Below, in pieces: positions 1 to 8,181 of a stretch of 64,000 nucleotides of DNA. This DNA is from an uncultured Bacteriovoracaceae bacterium. GTDB taxonomy: Bacteria > Bdellovibrionota > Bacteriovoracia > Bacteriovoracales > Bacteriovoracaceae. Made by a program: the position numbers and the translations under genes. The notes below the pieces were generated by a model, which saw nothing but the letters and a program-made list of their open reading frames with translations, ran no database searches and was not told the DNA's origin. Within the stretch, counting starts at the first letter, position 1, and every line of letters begins with the position of its first letter. The stretch covers positions 1 through 64,000 of the forward strand of contig CALIJZ010000005.1 in assembly GCA_938017795.1 (NCBI GenBank), given 5' to 3'.

Positions 1-1286
1 TCCCCCATATTCATCGCAAGTTTCACTGAGTGTTTATTATTTTTAAAAGTTGCAAAGTATAAATTATAAAAAGAAGCAGCTTTTTCAAAATAATCTTCTC
101 TTATTATTCCCCTGCTTTTCTTTCCACGTTCATGAGATCTAGTCGCCAGGTCTCGTAATTGTTTTTCAAAGAAATCATATGTACTTTTCTTGACCTTATC
201 TTTTAGTCTATAAAAGTTACTAAATTGTAAAAACCTTGAGATAACAAACTCAATCTCCGCAACGGGCACATCAACTCTTTTATTTAAAGGGATCATTAAA
301 AGAACCTCTTTATATATATTTAAAACTTTTTCTGGATTTGAATTTCTTTCACTTAAAGTTCTTAAAAGTTTAACTGCATCATTATATTTTTTCTGATGAA
401 TATATCTATAAGCAAGTTTTTCGATAACTTCTTGAAATAAGTTTTCACTGGGAGCTATTTCAGAATAATAAGCAATCGGTTTGGCATCCTTTTTAAAGAC
501 ATGTGTATAAGCTCTGACAGAATCAATTAGGGCCTCTCTTTTTAAACTAGATTTCACATCTTTACTATCAAGAGATAATTCTTTTTCATTTTCCTCGGGC
601 TTTAATTCTTTATCAATAACAACTTGTTTAAAAAGATTTAGTGCAGCTTTATGCTTTCCTTCTGCGAGCTTTATTAAACCCATTTTGTATTTAGCAGCAT
701 TTCTTTCATATGGAAATTTTGAAAATGCAACTGGTCCAAGACTTTTTAAAGCTTCGTCGTAAACTCCTCCATCAAATTGAAACTGACCTAAAAGTAGTCT
801 TGACTTAACTGCTTCTTGAGTTGTTGGATATTTAGAAATAATCAATCTTGCTGTTTTCATGAAAGGTACTCGATCATCAATTGATCTCTGTGCTAGCGCC
901 ATGGCATAATATGCTCTTGGAAGTCCTTTAAACTTTGGAAACTCTTTTGTTATTTTATTATAGACTGCAATAGATTCTTTGGTTACAACGACAACATCTG
1001 CAAATTGCTTTGATCCATCTTCACCTTCGGATTTCTCACCTTTTAATTTTTCCATTTTCAAATAGTATAAAACGTTTGCTTTCTGACTTAGAAGTGTTCC
1101 TAACTCCATATATAAATTTGCTAAGTATGGAGCCGATTGATTATTTGTAATTTGTTCTCTCAGGATATCAACTGACTTGTTGATTCTATAATACATTTTT
1201 TTTAATTTAGCATTAAACTCTGCTTCACCTGAGTGTAGATTTAAACTAAACACTGATAATAATAATAAAAATTTAATTAATCGCAT
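1..1286 (-). CDS. TPR-type periplasmic protein, 3' part outside window
   Basis: Open reading frame on the minus strand, beginning at the ATG at 1286 and running off the left edge (about 428 residues visible). The N-terminus (MRLIKFLLLLSVFSLN) is a signal peptide, so the protein is exported. The rest is predicted helical with repeated Y/A/L/G patterns such as AYYAMALAQ, SRLLLGQFQFDGGVYDEAL and AAKYKMGLIKLAEGKHKAAL, typical of tetratricopeptide units. It is downstream of and overlaps the 1277-2605 gene by 10 bases, which suggests translational coupling in an operon barrel - TPR - TPR. In Myxococcus and Bdellovibrio, exported TPR proteins next to this kind of barrel belong to the Glt/Agl gliding complex (GltC, GltD, GltE). 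That assignment is inference; what is seen is an exported TPR-like scaffold. Confidence 0.7.
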   Translation of the reverse strand, partial: MRLIKFLLLLSVFSLNLHSGEAEFNAKLKKMYYRINKSVDILREQITNNQSAPYLANLYMELGTLLSQKANVLYYLKMEKLKGEKSEGEDGSKQFADVVVVTKESIAVYNKITKEFPKFKGLPRAYYAMALAQRSIDDRVPFMKTARLIISKYPTTQEAVKSRLLLGQFQFDGGVYDEALKSLGPVAFSKFPYERNAAKYKMGLIKLAEGKHKAALNLFKQVVIDKELKPEENEKELSLDSKDVKSSLKREALIDSVRAYTHVFKKDAKPIAYYSEIAPSENLFQEVIEKLAYRYIHQKKYNDAVKLLRTLSERNSNPEKVLNIYKEVLLMIPLNKRVDVPVAEIEFVISRFLQFSNFYRLKDKVKKSTYDFFEKQLRDLATRSHERGKKSRGIIREDYFEKAASFYNLYFATFKNNKHSVKLAMNMG

Positions 1287-2605
1287 TTGCTACTCATTGC
1301 TCCATAGTATTTTTCTCTTTCATCTCTCCAATAATCACCCATCTGTTTCCACTTAAAAACAAAGCCTTTGTTGTTGTAATCAATGACATCTACTAAGCTT
1401 TCTTGTTCCTTATCTCTTGGTATAAAAACTGTGAGAGGGTTATATTTTTCTCTTGCTGTTGAATATCCTAAAAATTTCAATGATTCAGAAAGCATTGTTA
1501 ATTCTTTCGCTGCTTGATCTAAAGCTTCTTCTTTATAAAACTTTGCATACACTTTTAAGATTTTTTGTTCTGTTTGATAGAGATATCTGGCAAGTTCTCT
1601 ATTTCTAGATTTCAAATCACCAATTTTTCGTGATTCTGCCTTTAAATTGATTAGCGAATCCAAAACTTTTTTATATTGAGGATGAGTGGTCCTTGCAACA
1701 ACTTGAAGTTGCTTTAATCTGGCCAATCGTTTCCCCCTAATAATACCTTCAACTGATTGCTTGAACTCCTTATTAAAACTTCTTGTTAATAACGAAATAT
1801 TTTGAACTCTACAATTTTCAAGATAAATCTGAGCTCTTAATATATATTTCTCAAAAGAAGGATAACCTTGGGCAGAGTTAGACTCTAAATTATAAAGAGT
1901 TCCCATCAGCTCATCATATTTCTTTAAGTAATATAAATTCCATGCTTTTTCTAACCAATCACTAGGCGTTAATGGATTGACCTTTAATAAAAACTCATCG
2001 TAATAACTCAAAGACTTTTCAAACTCTTTTCTCTCGAAATGAATCCTAGCCTTCGTCCGAACAACCTTTTTAGCAAAAGTATAATCATTTTTTGAAAGTG
2101 GAGTTCTAAGGATTTTATCAAGAATATCTAAACTACCAACAAGATCTTTTTCATTATATTTCTTTATAGATTGATAGAATAAAAACTTATTAAAATTTTC
2201 TTTATCAATTCTTTGAAAAAAGTCTGTCGACCATTTTTCCATATTTTTTATTTTATTAGTTACACCTTTATAAAAGTTATAACTTTGGATAAACTTATTC
2301 CTATCCGTTTGGTCTAAGTCTCCTACAAAAAATATATCCATTAAACTATGCGGATAACCAATATCAATGAGAGCAACTAAGTATTGAAAAGCTTTTTCTT
2401 TACTTTTTAGATCATCAAAAAAATGAATCATTCGAAATGAAGCGGCAAGCACTCCAAAGTAATGACCTTCTTTATAAAGGTCATCAATGAGCCTATGCCA
2501 TCTTTCAGGTTTATTTGCGACAGCAGGTATAGTTCCTTCCCACTTCGCTTTAGGCTGAGAAAATGCAGTGAATGAAATCAATAATACTCCTATTAAAATC
2601 TTCAT
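1277..2605 (-). CDS. secreted helical TPR-like protein
   Basis: 442 residues with an N-terminal signal peptide ending near FSQPKA. The body is helix-rich with TPR-like units (RTKARIHFERKEFEKSLSYYDEFLL, then a DWLEKAWNLYYLKKYDEL segment, about residues 180-235) and a central basic coiled region (ARLKQLQVV, LINLKAESRKIGDLKSRNRELARYLYQTEQ, about 295-345). It sits between the barrel gene at 2611-3300 (5-base gap) and the next TPR gene (10-base overlap), so the three are very likely co-transcribed. Function not recognised beyond an exported protein-interaction scaffold. A role beside the barrel in an envelope-spanning complex is inferred from position. Confidence 0.65.
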   Translation of the reverse strand: MKILIGVLLISFTAFSQPKAKWEGTIPAVANKPERWHRLIDDLYKEGHYFGVLAASFRMIHFFDDLKSKEKAFQYLVALIDIGYPHSLMDIFFVGDLDQTDRNKFIQSYNFYKGVTNKIKNMEKWSTDFFQRIDKENFNKFLFYQSIKKYNEKDLVGSLDILDKILRTPLSKNDYTFAKKVVRTKARIHFERKEFEKSLSYYDEFLLKVNPLTPSDWLEKAWNLYYLKKYDELMGTLYNLESNSAQGYPSFEKYILRAQIYLENCRVQNISLLTRSFNKEFKQSVEGIIRGKRLARLKQLQVVARTTHPQYKKVLDSLINLKAESRKIGDLKSRNRELARYLYQTEQKILKVYAKFYKEEALDQAAKELTMLSESLKFLGYSTAREKYNPLTVFIPRDKEQESLVDVIDYNNKGFVFKWKQMGDYWRDEREKYYGAMSSKCD

Positions 2606-2610
2606 CTATA

Positions 2611-3300
2611 TTAAAATCTCCATGCAAGCATGGCCTTAAATTCACCAAGTTCTAAAAAATTATTTCCTTCTCGTCTTGTAAGTTCATCTTTACCTATATT
2701 GGTATTAAAGTGATTCATATATTCGAGCTTCCAAGACATTGTTTTTGAAATAGAAAAATCTAATTGAAACCCAAGATTTATTAAAATATATGTTCCGCCG
2801 GATCCACCGGTTGTTCCAAGTCTTCCACTTGTTCCTGCAACACCAATACCACCCAGAATCTCGGTTCGATTTAAACGAATATGTTTATCTAGAAATATAT
2901 TCTTCCCATAACTCAACACATATTTTAAGTTTGAGTTCACCATGAATTGAGTCTGTTCTATATCTGTTGGTTCTACCGGGTCTGCAGCGTTTGCTGTTCT
3001 TTCGACAATTGCAGCTGTTACAGGAGATTGGATATTAAAAATAAAGTCACCACTTAATACTTCCCAACCTAATTTCTTATTAAAATATCGAGTGTAGCCA
3101 AGTGTAACTCCAAAACCATAAAAGTATGGATCAAAAGGCAAGATCGTTGCTCCGATTGCAAATTCATTCTTTTTTAAAGCGGGATAATTATCAACGGCCT
3201 TAATAAAAATTCCATCTAGATCTTCATATTTTTCATCTGCAAAGGAGTTTATGCATGAGAATAATATGCAAAGCGTAAAAATTTTAAATAATAACTTCAT
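2611..3300 (-). CDS. outer-membrane beta-barrel domain protein (myxobacterial/Bdellovibrio type)
   Basis: 229 residues. Signal peptide MKLLFKIFTLCILFSCINSFA, then alternating polar/aromatic strands (YFYGFGVTLGYTRYFNKKLGWEV near residues 58-80; LINLGFQLDFSISKTMSWKLEYMNHF near 173-196) and a terminal aromatic residue, LAWRF, as expected for insertion by the BAM machinery. The layout (short N-terminal plug, GW-E after the second strand, glycine-rich loop GTSGRLGTTGGSGG, C-terminal F) fits the outer-membrane barrel family found in Myxococcus and Bdellovibrio (TIGR04565-like). First gene of the operon with two TPR proteins; gliding-complex barrels GltA/GltB are the named relatives to test. Family call from pattern recognition only. 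Confidence 0.7.
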   Translation of the reverse strand: MKLLFKIFTLCILFSCINSFADEKYEDLDGIFIKAVDNYPALKKNEFAIGATILPFDPYFYGFGVTLGYTRYFNKKLGWEVLSGDFIFNIQSPVTAAIVERTANAADPVEPTDIEQTQFMVNSNLKYVLSYGKNIFLDKHIRLNRTEILGGIGVAGTSGRLGTTGGSGGTYILINLGFQLDFSISKTMSWKLEYMNHFNTNIGKDELTRREGNNFLELGEFKAMLAWRF

Positions 3301-3400
3301 AAAACAACCTGAAACAAATTAAGTTTATCCAGTTTAATTATATCACTGCCCTAAGATTTCAAGGCTTTACTGAAATCTTTGCAGTCTATACACTACTAAA

Positions 3401-3517
3401 ATGAACAAGAAAAGCTTACGTTTGATGGCCATGGTAGTTTTATTAATTGTTGTATTTTTAATGAAATCAGAATTAGGAAATCCTGACAAACTTCCTTTTT
3501 TTAATCTTTTTAAGTGA
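3401..3517 (+). CDS. possible small single-span membrane protein (38 aa)
   Basis: A 38-codon reading frame from ATG 3401 to TGA 3515-3517, lying alone on the plus strand in the gap between two minus-strand genes. It encodes MNKKSLRLMAMVVLLIVVFL followed by MKSELGNPDKLPFFNLFK: a basic N-terminus, one hydrophobic segment of about 15 residues and a polar tail, the classic shape of a small inner-membrane protein. No convincing Shine-Dalgarno sequence is visible before the ATG, so it could be leaderless or not a gene. It ends 2 bases before the 3' end of the convergent gene at 3519. Confidence 0.35.
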   Translation: MNKKSLRLMAMVVLLIVVFLMKSELGNPDKLPFFNLFK

Positions 3518-3518
3518 T

Positions 3519-4235
3519 TTATTTTCTTCTTCGAGAAAATATAAACAATACCACTAGCAAACCTAATAATAGATAAAGATATAGAGACTTGTCTCCCTTG
3601 CTACCTTTAGTAACACTTCTGGTAGTTTTTGCCCTCTCAAGAGGTTCAAAGTCATTAGCAGATACCATTTCAATTTCCTCAAGTACTGCTCGCTGTCTTT
3701 TATCTTTTATACCAGATCTTTTACCAGCTCTTGATCCTCTGTTTCTAAAAACTTTCAAAGATAGGACAACTTTTTCCAATAGCTTCTGATATTTTGAATA
3801 ATAGGGCTGGGCAATTGAAGCCGTAAAAGCAACTCCAAGATCATCTTTTACCGTTGCAAGATACCTAGTATAATAGCCTGGAATCTCACTAGATAAATGA
3901 AGTGCATCGACCCAATCTTGAGAATTAATTTTGCTAAGCTTTACATATTTGGGTTCACTAACAACTCGCTCTCCAGTAGGTAATTTAAGAGATTTTCTTT
4001 TTTTCAAGTAAGCTTTGTAATACTCTAACGAATCAGACTTAGCTCTCATTTTAGCTGCAAAAACAAAGATTGCTTCTTTCTTTCTTTCTTCAATTGTACT
4101 TTGGCATATATACTCTGTTCCTTCTAAAGTACATTCCCAACCTATTGGTAAATCAACTGATATAAATTTATTTTGAAAAATTTTTGCTTGAGCTCCAAAT
4201 GATAAAAGACATGTTAGTAAAAATATTTTTCTCAT
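3519..4235 (-). CDS. exported protein with C-terminal membrane anchor, function unknown
   Basis: 238 residues. Signal peptide MRKIFLLTCLLSFGAQA; a globular domain beginning FISVDLPIGWECTLEGTEYIC, resembling proteins that start with a short beta sandwich and may carry a disulfide; a basic linker around residues 165-210 (RNRGSRAGKRSGIKDKRQR); then one hydrophobic helix (YLYLLLGLLVVLFIF) and the terminal SRRRK. This tripartite tail (polar linker, helix, arginine cluster) is like GlyGly-CTERM or MYXO-CTERM sorting signals but lacks their invariant residues. ATG preceded by AGAGG with good spacing. Single gene; no homologue recognised. Confidence 0.6.
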   Translation of the reverse strand: MRKIFLLTCLLSFGAQAKIFQNKFISVDLPIGWECTLEGTEYICQSTIEERKKEAIFVFAAKMRAKSDSLEYYKAYLKKRKSLKLPTGERVVSEPKYVKLSKINSQDWVDALHLSSEIPGYYTRYLATVKDDLGVAFTASIAQPYYSKYQKLLEKVVLSLKVFRNRGSRAGKRSGIKDKRQRAVLEEIEMVSANDFEPLERAKTTRSVTKGSKGDKSLYLYLLLGLLVVLFIFSRRRK

Positions 4236-4262
4236 AAAACCTCTAACTATTAATTATTATAC

Positions 4263-4871
4263 TTATAATTTAATGTTAGAAGATTTTTCTGAAGAACTAA
4301 AGTCTTCATTCAAATGAATGAACTCAAAAAAGGTTCTTTTTAAAGTCCAATGGTGAGCATTCTTCTCAAATAATGCTATTGATTTAATATTTAAGTCTAC
4401 AGGAAACCAGAACTCTTCGTTTGCGGCAGCATGAGCATCTTGAAAGTCTTGTTCAAAAGCAAATTTACCCATAATTAAATAAGGAGATTTTGCTTCTTTT
4501 TTCTTTAAAGATACTGCATGCTCTTTTTTAAGTTCATTCAATGCTTCTATACAATGATAAAAATCAAAAGAAAATCTAGGATTTAAATATAATAAGTACT
4601 TCTTATAATGTTTATAAACATCCAAACCTGTAAAGGTAACTGAATGCACATCACTTTCATCAATGAAAAATGAGGAAATTTCTTCTTCAAAGGTATCAAA
4701 GATATCATCAGTTTTCTTATCTTCTTTTAACGTAAAAGGAGCAATTAAGGGCAGGTTAATAATATTAGACTCTGAAAAAGAACTCGAGTTTCTTTTTCTA
4801 AAATTATGCATTTTTTTAAAAAAGAGATTTTCTTCTTCAAAAGTTAAACTAATAATATATTTTTTATCCAT
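4263..4871 (-). CDS. 2H-phosphoesterase-like (2'-5' RNA ligase family) protein, degenerate
   Basis: 202 residues, cytoplasmic, ATG preceded by AGGAGGT. The two repeats of the 2H fold are suggested by LPLIAPFTL (about residues 40-48) and HHWTLKRTFFEF (about 173-184); the second carries an H-x-T-L motif, while at the expected first H-x-T/S site the histidine is missing (APFTL). 2H enzymes act on 2',3'-cyclic phosphates or 2'-5' bonds, using both histidines, so this copy may be non-catalytic or act differently. It ends 27 bases from the preceding gene and starts 12 bases after the enolase stop, so it may be the distal gene of the eno transcript. Family call moderate. Confidence 0.5.
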   Translation of the reverse strand: MDKKYIISLTFEEENLFFKKMHNFRKRNSSSFSESNIINLPLIAPFTLKEDKKTDDIFDTFEEEISSFFIDESDVHSVTFTGLDVYKHYKKYLLYLNPRFSFDFYHCIEALNELKKEHAVSLKKKEAKSPYLIMGKFAFEQDFQDAHAAANEEFWFPVDLNIKSIALFEKNAHHWTLKRTFFEFIHLNEDFSSSEKSSNIKL

Positions 4872-4883
4872 TCTAACCTCCTG

Positions 4884-6164
4884 TTAGATTTGGAAATACT
4901 CCGCTTTATCTCCCAAGTATTCTTCTATCCTTAAGAGTCGATTATATTTCTCAACTCGATCAGATCTACTAGCAGATCCTGTTTTAATGAAGCCAGCACT
5001 TGTTGCTACAGCAAGGTCAGCAATAAAAGTATCAGCAGTTTCACCAGATCTATGACTAATGACAGATTTTATATCATGCTCTTTAGCTAAAGACATTGTC
5101 TCAAATGTTTCTGTTAAGCTCCCGATTTGATTTACTTTCACTAAAATAGAATTAGCTTGTTTTAATTCAATTCCTTTCTGTAAAATCTTTTTATTCGTTA
5201 CAAAGAGATCATCTCCAATGGATAAAACCTTACTTCCAATTTTTTCAGTTAAAGCAACCCAACCATCTTGGTCATCTTCAGCTAAACCATCTTCCACTGA
5301 ATACATTGGATATTTATTAACAAGCATATCAAGATAATCAATCATTTCTTCACTAGATTTTTTTGATCCATTAGAAAATTCATACAGTCCATTTTTATAA
5401 AACTCACTGGCTGCAACATCAAGGCTAATCAAAATCTCTTCTCCTGGCTTATAACTCGCATTTTCAATTGCTTTTAAAATACACTCAATTGCTTCTTCGT
5501 GACTTTTTAAATTTGGAGCAAAGCCTCCCTCATCTCCTACATTTGTAGAGTGACCTTGAGAAGCTAAAACTTTTTTCAAGTGATGAAAAATTTCTACTCC
5601 TGCTCTCAAGTTTCTTCCAAAACCGCCATCAAGTTTAGGAACAATCATAAATTCTTGTATATCTAAAGAGTTTGAAGCATGTTCACCTCCGTTGATAATA
5701 TTCATTAAAGGTGCTGGTAATTTATAAGTCGAATGATATTGAGGACAACCAAGTTCTTTATTTAAATACTGAAATAATTCCAATTTTTTACACTTTGCTC
5801 CAGCTTTAGCTACGGCTAAACTTACAGCTAAGATTGAATTTGCTCCCAGGTTTTTTTTATATTCTGTTCCATCCATCTCAAGCATAGTCTTATCAATTTT
5901 ACTTTGTTCAAAAACACTTATCCCACTTAGTTTAGGAGCAATTTGATCATTGATATTACCGACTGCTTTATAAACAGATTTTCCTAGAAAAATATTAGTA
6001 TCTTGATCTCTTAGTTCCAAAGCTTCTCTTGAACCTGTAGATGCTCCTGATGGGACAGCGGCAATAGCAACAGCTCCACAGCTAGTATGGACTTGTGCTT
6101 CTACAGTTGGATTCCCTCTAGAATCAAGGATTTGTCTGGCGTGAATTTTTTTTATAGTACTCAT
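4884..6164 (-). CDS. eno: enolase
   Basis: 426 residues, full length for bacterial enolase. Converts 2-phosphoglycerate to phosphoenolpyruvate with Mg2+ in glycolysis. Visible signatures: KIHARQILDSRGNPTVEA at the N-terminus, PSGASTGSREALELRD loop, NVGDEGGFAPNL, VEDGLAEDDQDGW, and SVISHRSGETADTFIADLAV near residue 365, which carries the conserved HRSGET loop. Catalytic acids and the lysine of the VKVNQIGSLTE strand are present. The gene lies 39 bases downstream of the CpaF-type ATPase gene; co-transcription is possible. No anomalies. Confidence 0.98.
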   Translation of the reverse strand: MSTIKKIHARQILDSRGNPTVEAQVHTSCGAVAIAAVPSGASTGSREALELRDQDTNIFLGKSVYKAVGNINDQIAPKLSGISVFEQSKIDKTMLEMDGTEYKKNLGANSILAVSLAVAKAGAKCKKLELFQYLNKELGCPQYHSTYKLPAPLMNIINGGEHASNSLDIQEFMIVPKLDGGFGRNLRAGVEIFHHLKKVLASQGHSTNVGDEGGFAPNLKSHEEAIECILKAIENASYKPGEEILISLDVAASEFYKNGLYEFSNGSKKSSEEMIDYLDMLVNKYPMYSVEDGLAEDDQDGWVALTEKIGSKVLSIGDDLFVTNKKILQKGIELKQANSILVKVNQIGSLTETFETMSLAKEHDIKSVISHRSGETADTFIADLAVATSAGFIKTGSASRSDRVEKYNRLLRIEEYLGDKAEYFQI

Positions 6165-6203
6165 AATATTGAGTATAGAGCAACTAGATCAAAAGATCTA
6201 AAT

Positions 6204-7331
6204 TTAAGCAGCTTTCTTAAGTTTTTTGACCCAATCTGGTCTTTCAAACTTAGAACTAGGAAATGGAAGTTTATTTACTTTTATTTGATCAAAAAATGTT
6301 GGCAAATATTGGCAAGGAGCTAGCTCTCCAATCAACTCTCCTGTTTCATCATTTTTACTCTTTTGAGTCCACTCAAAAATATGTTCTAAGCGATAAGATC
6401 CATCATCATTTACTCCAAGCACCTCAGAAACATGTGAAACACGTCTTTTACCATCAGAAAACCTTTTTGTTTGAACGACAACTTGTAATGCATTGGCAAT
6501 CATAAGCTTCAGTGAGTTGGGAGGGATTTTTGTTCCTGATTGCAAACAAAGAGTTTCAAGTCTTAGACAAGCCTCATCTGGATTATTAGCATGGACTGTT
6601 CCCATACTTCCATCATGACCAGTGTTCATTGCATTTACTAAATCAAGAGCTTCTCCAGACCTAACCTCTCCAACGATAATCCGATCAGGCCTTAGTCTCA
6701 TTGCTGAGTGTAAAAGATCTTGAGTTGTAATTCCTTTGATATTTTGGGTAGGGTCTTCCTTACGAGTAATCATGTGAACGACATGCTGATCTTCGAGCTT
6801 CATCTCTTTAGTATCTTCGATAATAATAATTCTTTCATTATTACTTATTCGACTTGCAAGTATATTTAGAAGGGTTGTTTTCCCTGAACCGGTTCCTCCG
6901 GAGACAAGCATATTCTTACCTAGATAAATGCAGATATCTAAAAATCTTGCTGCATCTTTTGAAATTGCTCCCCATGCGATAAGGTCTTTTAATAAAACCT
7001 TTTCTTTAAAAAACTTTCTTATTGAGACCGCCGTTCCGTTTGTACTAATTGGACTAAGCACAGCTGCAATTCTAGAACCATCAGGCAGATTAGCATCTAG
7101 TCGTGGCTCATCTGAATCAAACTTCTTCCCAACTGCCTGGGCAATTGCTCTCATTGCCGACATTAGATTCTCATTATTTTTGAACCTATAATCTGTTCTA
7201 ATGATCTTTCCACTTTTTTCAATAAATATTTCATATGGACCATTAATCATAATCTCAGATATTGAGTCATCAGATAACAGATCCTCTATGGGGCTTAAAA
7301 AATTTTTAATCGCATCATTAAAAACACTCAT
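6204..7331 (-). CDS. CpaF/TadA-type secretion ATPase
   Basis: 375 residues. N-terminal domain (SDDSISEIMINGPYEIFIE, about residues 20-40) followed by a RecA-like ATPase domain with Walker A GGTGSGKTT (about 147), Asp box IIIIEDTKEM, Walker B-like RPDRIIVGEVRSGEA and His box GSMGTVHAN. These are hallmarks of the CpaF branch of type II/IV secretion ATPases, which power Tad/Flp pilus assembly or related secretion. No tadB, tadC, prepilin or secretin gene lies nearby; it is flanked by eno and an unrelated small protein, so it is an orphan here. Partner genes must be elsewhere, or it serves another machine. Confidence 0.88.
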   Translation of the reverse strand: MSVFNDAIKNFLSPIEDLLSDDSISEIMINGPYEIFIEKSGKIIRTDYRFKNNENLMSAMRAIAQAVGKKFDSDEPRLDANLPDGSRIAAVLSPISTNGTAVSIRKFFKEKVLLKDLIAWGAISKDAARFLDICIYLGKNMLVSGGTGSGKTTLLNILASRISNNERIIIIEDTKEMKLEDQHVVHMITRKEDPTQNIKGITTQDLLHSAMRLRPDRIIVGEVRSGEALDLVNAMNTGHDGSMGTVHANNPDEACLRLETLCLQSGTKIPPNSLKLMIANALQVVVQTKRFSDGKRRVSHVSEVLGVNDDGSYRLEHIFEWTQKSKNDETGELIGELAPCQYLPTFFDQIKVNKLPFPSSKFERPDWVKKLKKAA

Positions 7332-7426
7332 AGTTCTTGATCGATCAGTCAGAGAACTTTATTGAAATGCATTCTTTAAAGGGTATATTTTGCCCTGATT
7401 AATATAATGCCTCAATTTATGTGCAA

Positions 7427-7457
7427 TTGAGTTCTCAAGCTCAAGAATAGAACTCAA
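7427..7457. promoter_or_regulatory. 9-bp perfect inverted repeat in divergent intergenic region
   Basis: TTGAGTTCT at 7427-7435 and AGAACTCAA at 7449-7457 form a perfect 9-bp inverted repeat with a 13-base spacer, in the 203-bp gap between the divergent CpaF-type gene and the small secreted protein at 7535. It is not followed by a T run on either strand, so it is not a standard terminator; a dyad operator or leader hairpin is more likely. Confidence 0.4.
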
Positions 7458-7534
7458 AACTCATCAAAAATCTCCCTTTCAAACATTAAAGTATACTCTC
7501 TAAGAGCCGAATAGTTCATAGGAGCAATTTATAT

Positions 7535-7837
7535 ATGAAAATATTTTTTATAATGCTGATGTCAGTTTCTATTTCTACAAGTGCTTTTGACCTAATGGGT
7601 TCAGATGCTGATGATTTCTTAAACGATATGAGAAGTGAAAATGAAATCTTAGAAAAAATGGAAAAAGAACAAGCTCTTGCAGAAAAAGAAGAAAAAATCA
7701 GTATGGCAAAAGAGAAAAGGTTAAGAAAGAAAGAAGCAAAATCTTCTAGGGGTATAGCCTCAGTTCAAGAAGAGCCGGAATTACCAAGTCAAGAAGACGC
7801 TCCAAGCCTAAACGGATTCATGGATTTAGATTTTTAA
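7535..7837 (+). CDS. small secreted charged protein, unknown
   Basis: 100 residues. Signal peptide MKIFFIMLMSVSISTSAFD, then a highly charged, probably coiled-coil stretch (about residues 28-70, rich in E, K and A: EKMEKEQALAEKEEKISMA) and a proline/acidic tail that ends MDLDF. ATG preceded by AGGAGC at a long spacing of 9 bases. Divergent from the CpaF-type gene. No family recognised. Confidence 0.55.
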   Translation: MKIFFIMLMSVSISTSAFDLMGSDADDFLNDMRSENEILEKMEKEQALAEKEEKISMAKEKRLRKKEAKSSRGIASVQEEPELPSQEDAPSLNGFMDLDF

Positions 7838-7846
7838 ATATTTCTA

Positions 7847-8155
7847 CTATTGACCTACTTCAAAATAGCCATAGGCAACTTCTTCATAGGGATGTGCTTT
7901 TTTCATGGCATCTATCACTGCAATGATTTTAGCTTTCTGGACTAACATTTCAACCTTAAACTCTTTTACATTCTCTATTATATCTATTTGTCCTTCAAAA
8001 GGATTACTTCCTTTTAATGGCTTGAATTGACCGAGGCCTAGAACTTCAAAGCTACATTGAGCATAATGACCCAGTTCACCTCCACCAGCTTCAAACATTG
8101 ATTGCTTAACTTTTTCTTTATATTTTACAGGTACATAAAAATATATTTGATACAT
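7847..8155 (-). CDS. stand-alone NIF3 insert-domain (CutA/PII-like) protein
   Basis: 102 residues from the ATG at 8155, chosen because AAGGAA lies 9 bases upstream; an upstream in-frame TTG at 8176 is a weaker choice. The sequence MYQIYFYVPVKYKEKVKQSM, GAGELGHY-type turn (GGGELGHYAQC), GQFKPLKGSNPF and terminal HPYEEVAYGYFEV match the small ferredoxin-like domain that is inserted in the YqfO/NIF3 family and also occurs alone. Such single-domain proteins are thought to bind metal or a small ligand, function not established. Divergent from queF, 26 bases between starts. Confidence 0.7.
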   Translation of the reverse strand: MYQIYFYVPVKYKEKVKQSMFEAGGGELGHYAQCSFEVLGLGQFKPLKGSNPFEGQIDIIENVKEFKVEMLVQKAKIIAVIDAMKKAHPYEEVAYGYFEVGQ

Positions 8156-8181
8156 GTTCTTTTCCTTGATAGACAATATTT

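Noticed and set aside
8156-8176. TTG start 21 bases upstream of the NIF3-like ATG
   Set aside because: The ATG at 8155 has AAGGAA at proper distance; the TTG has none.
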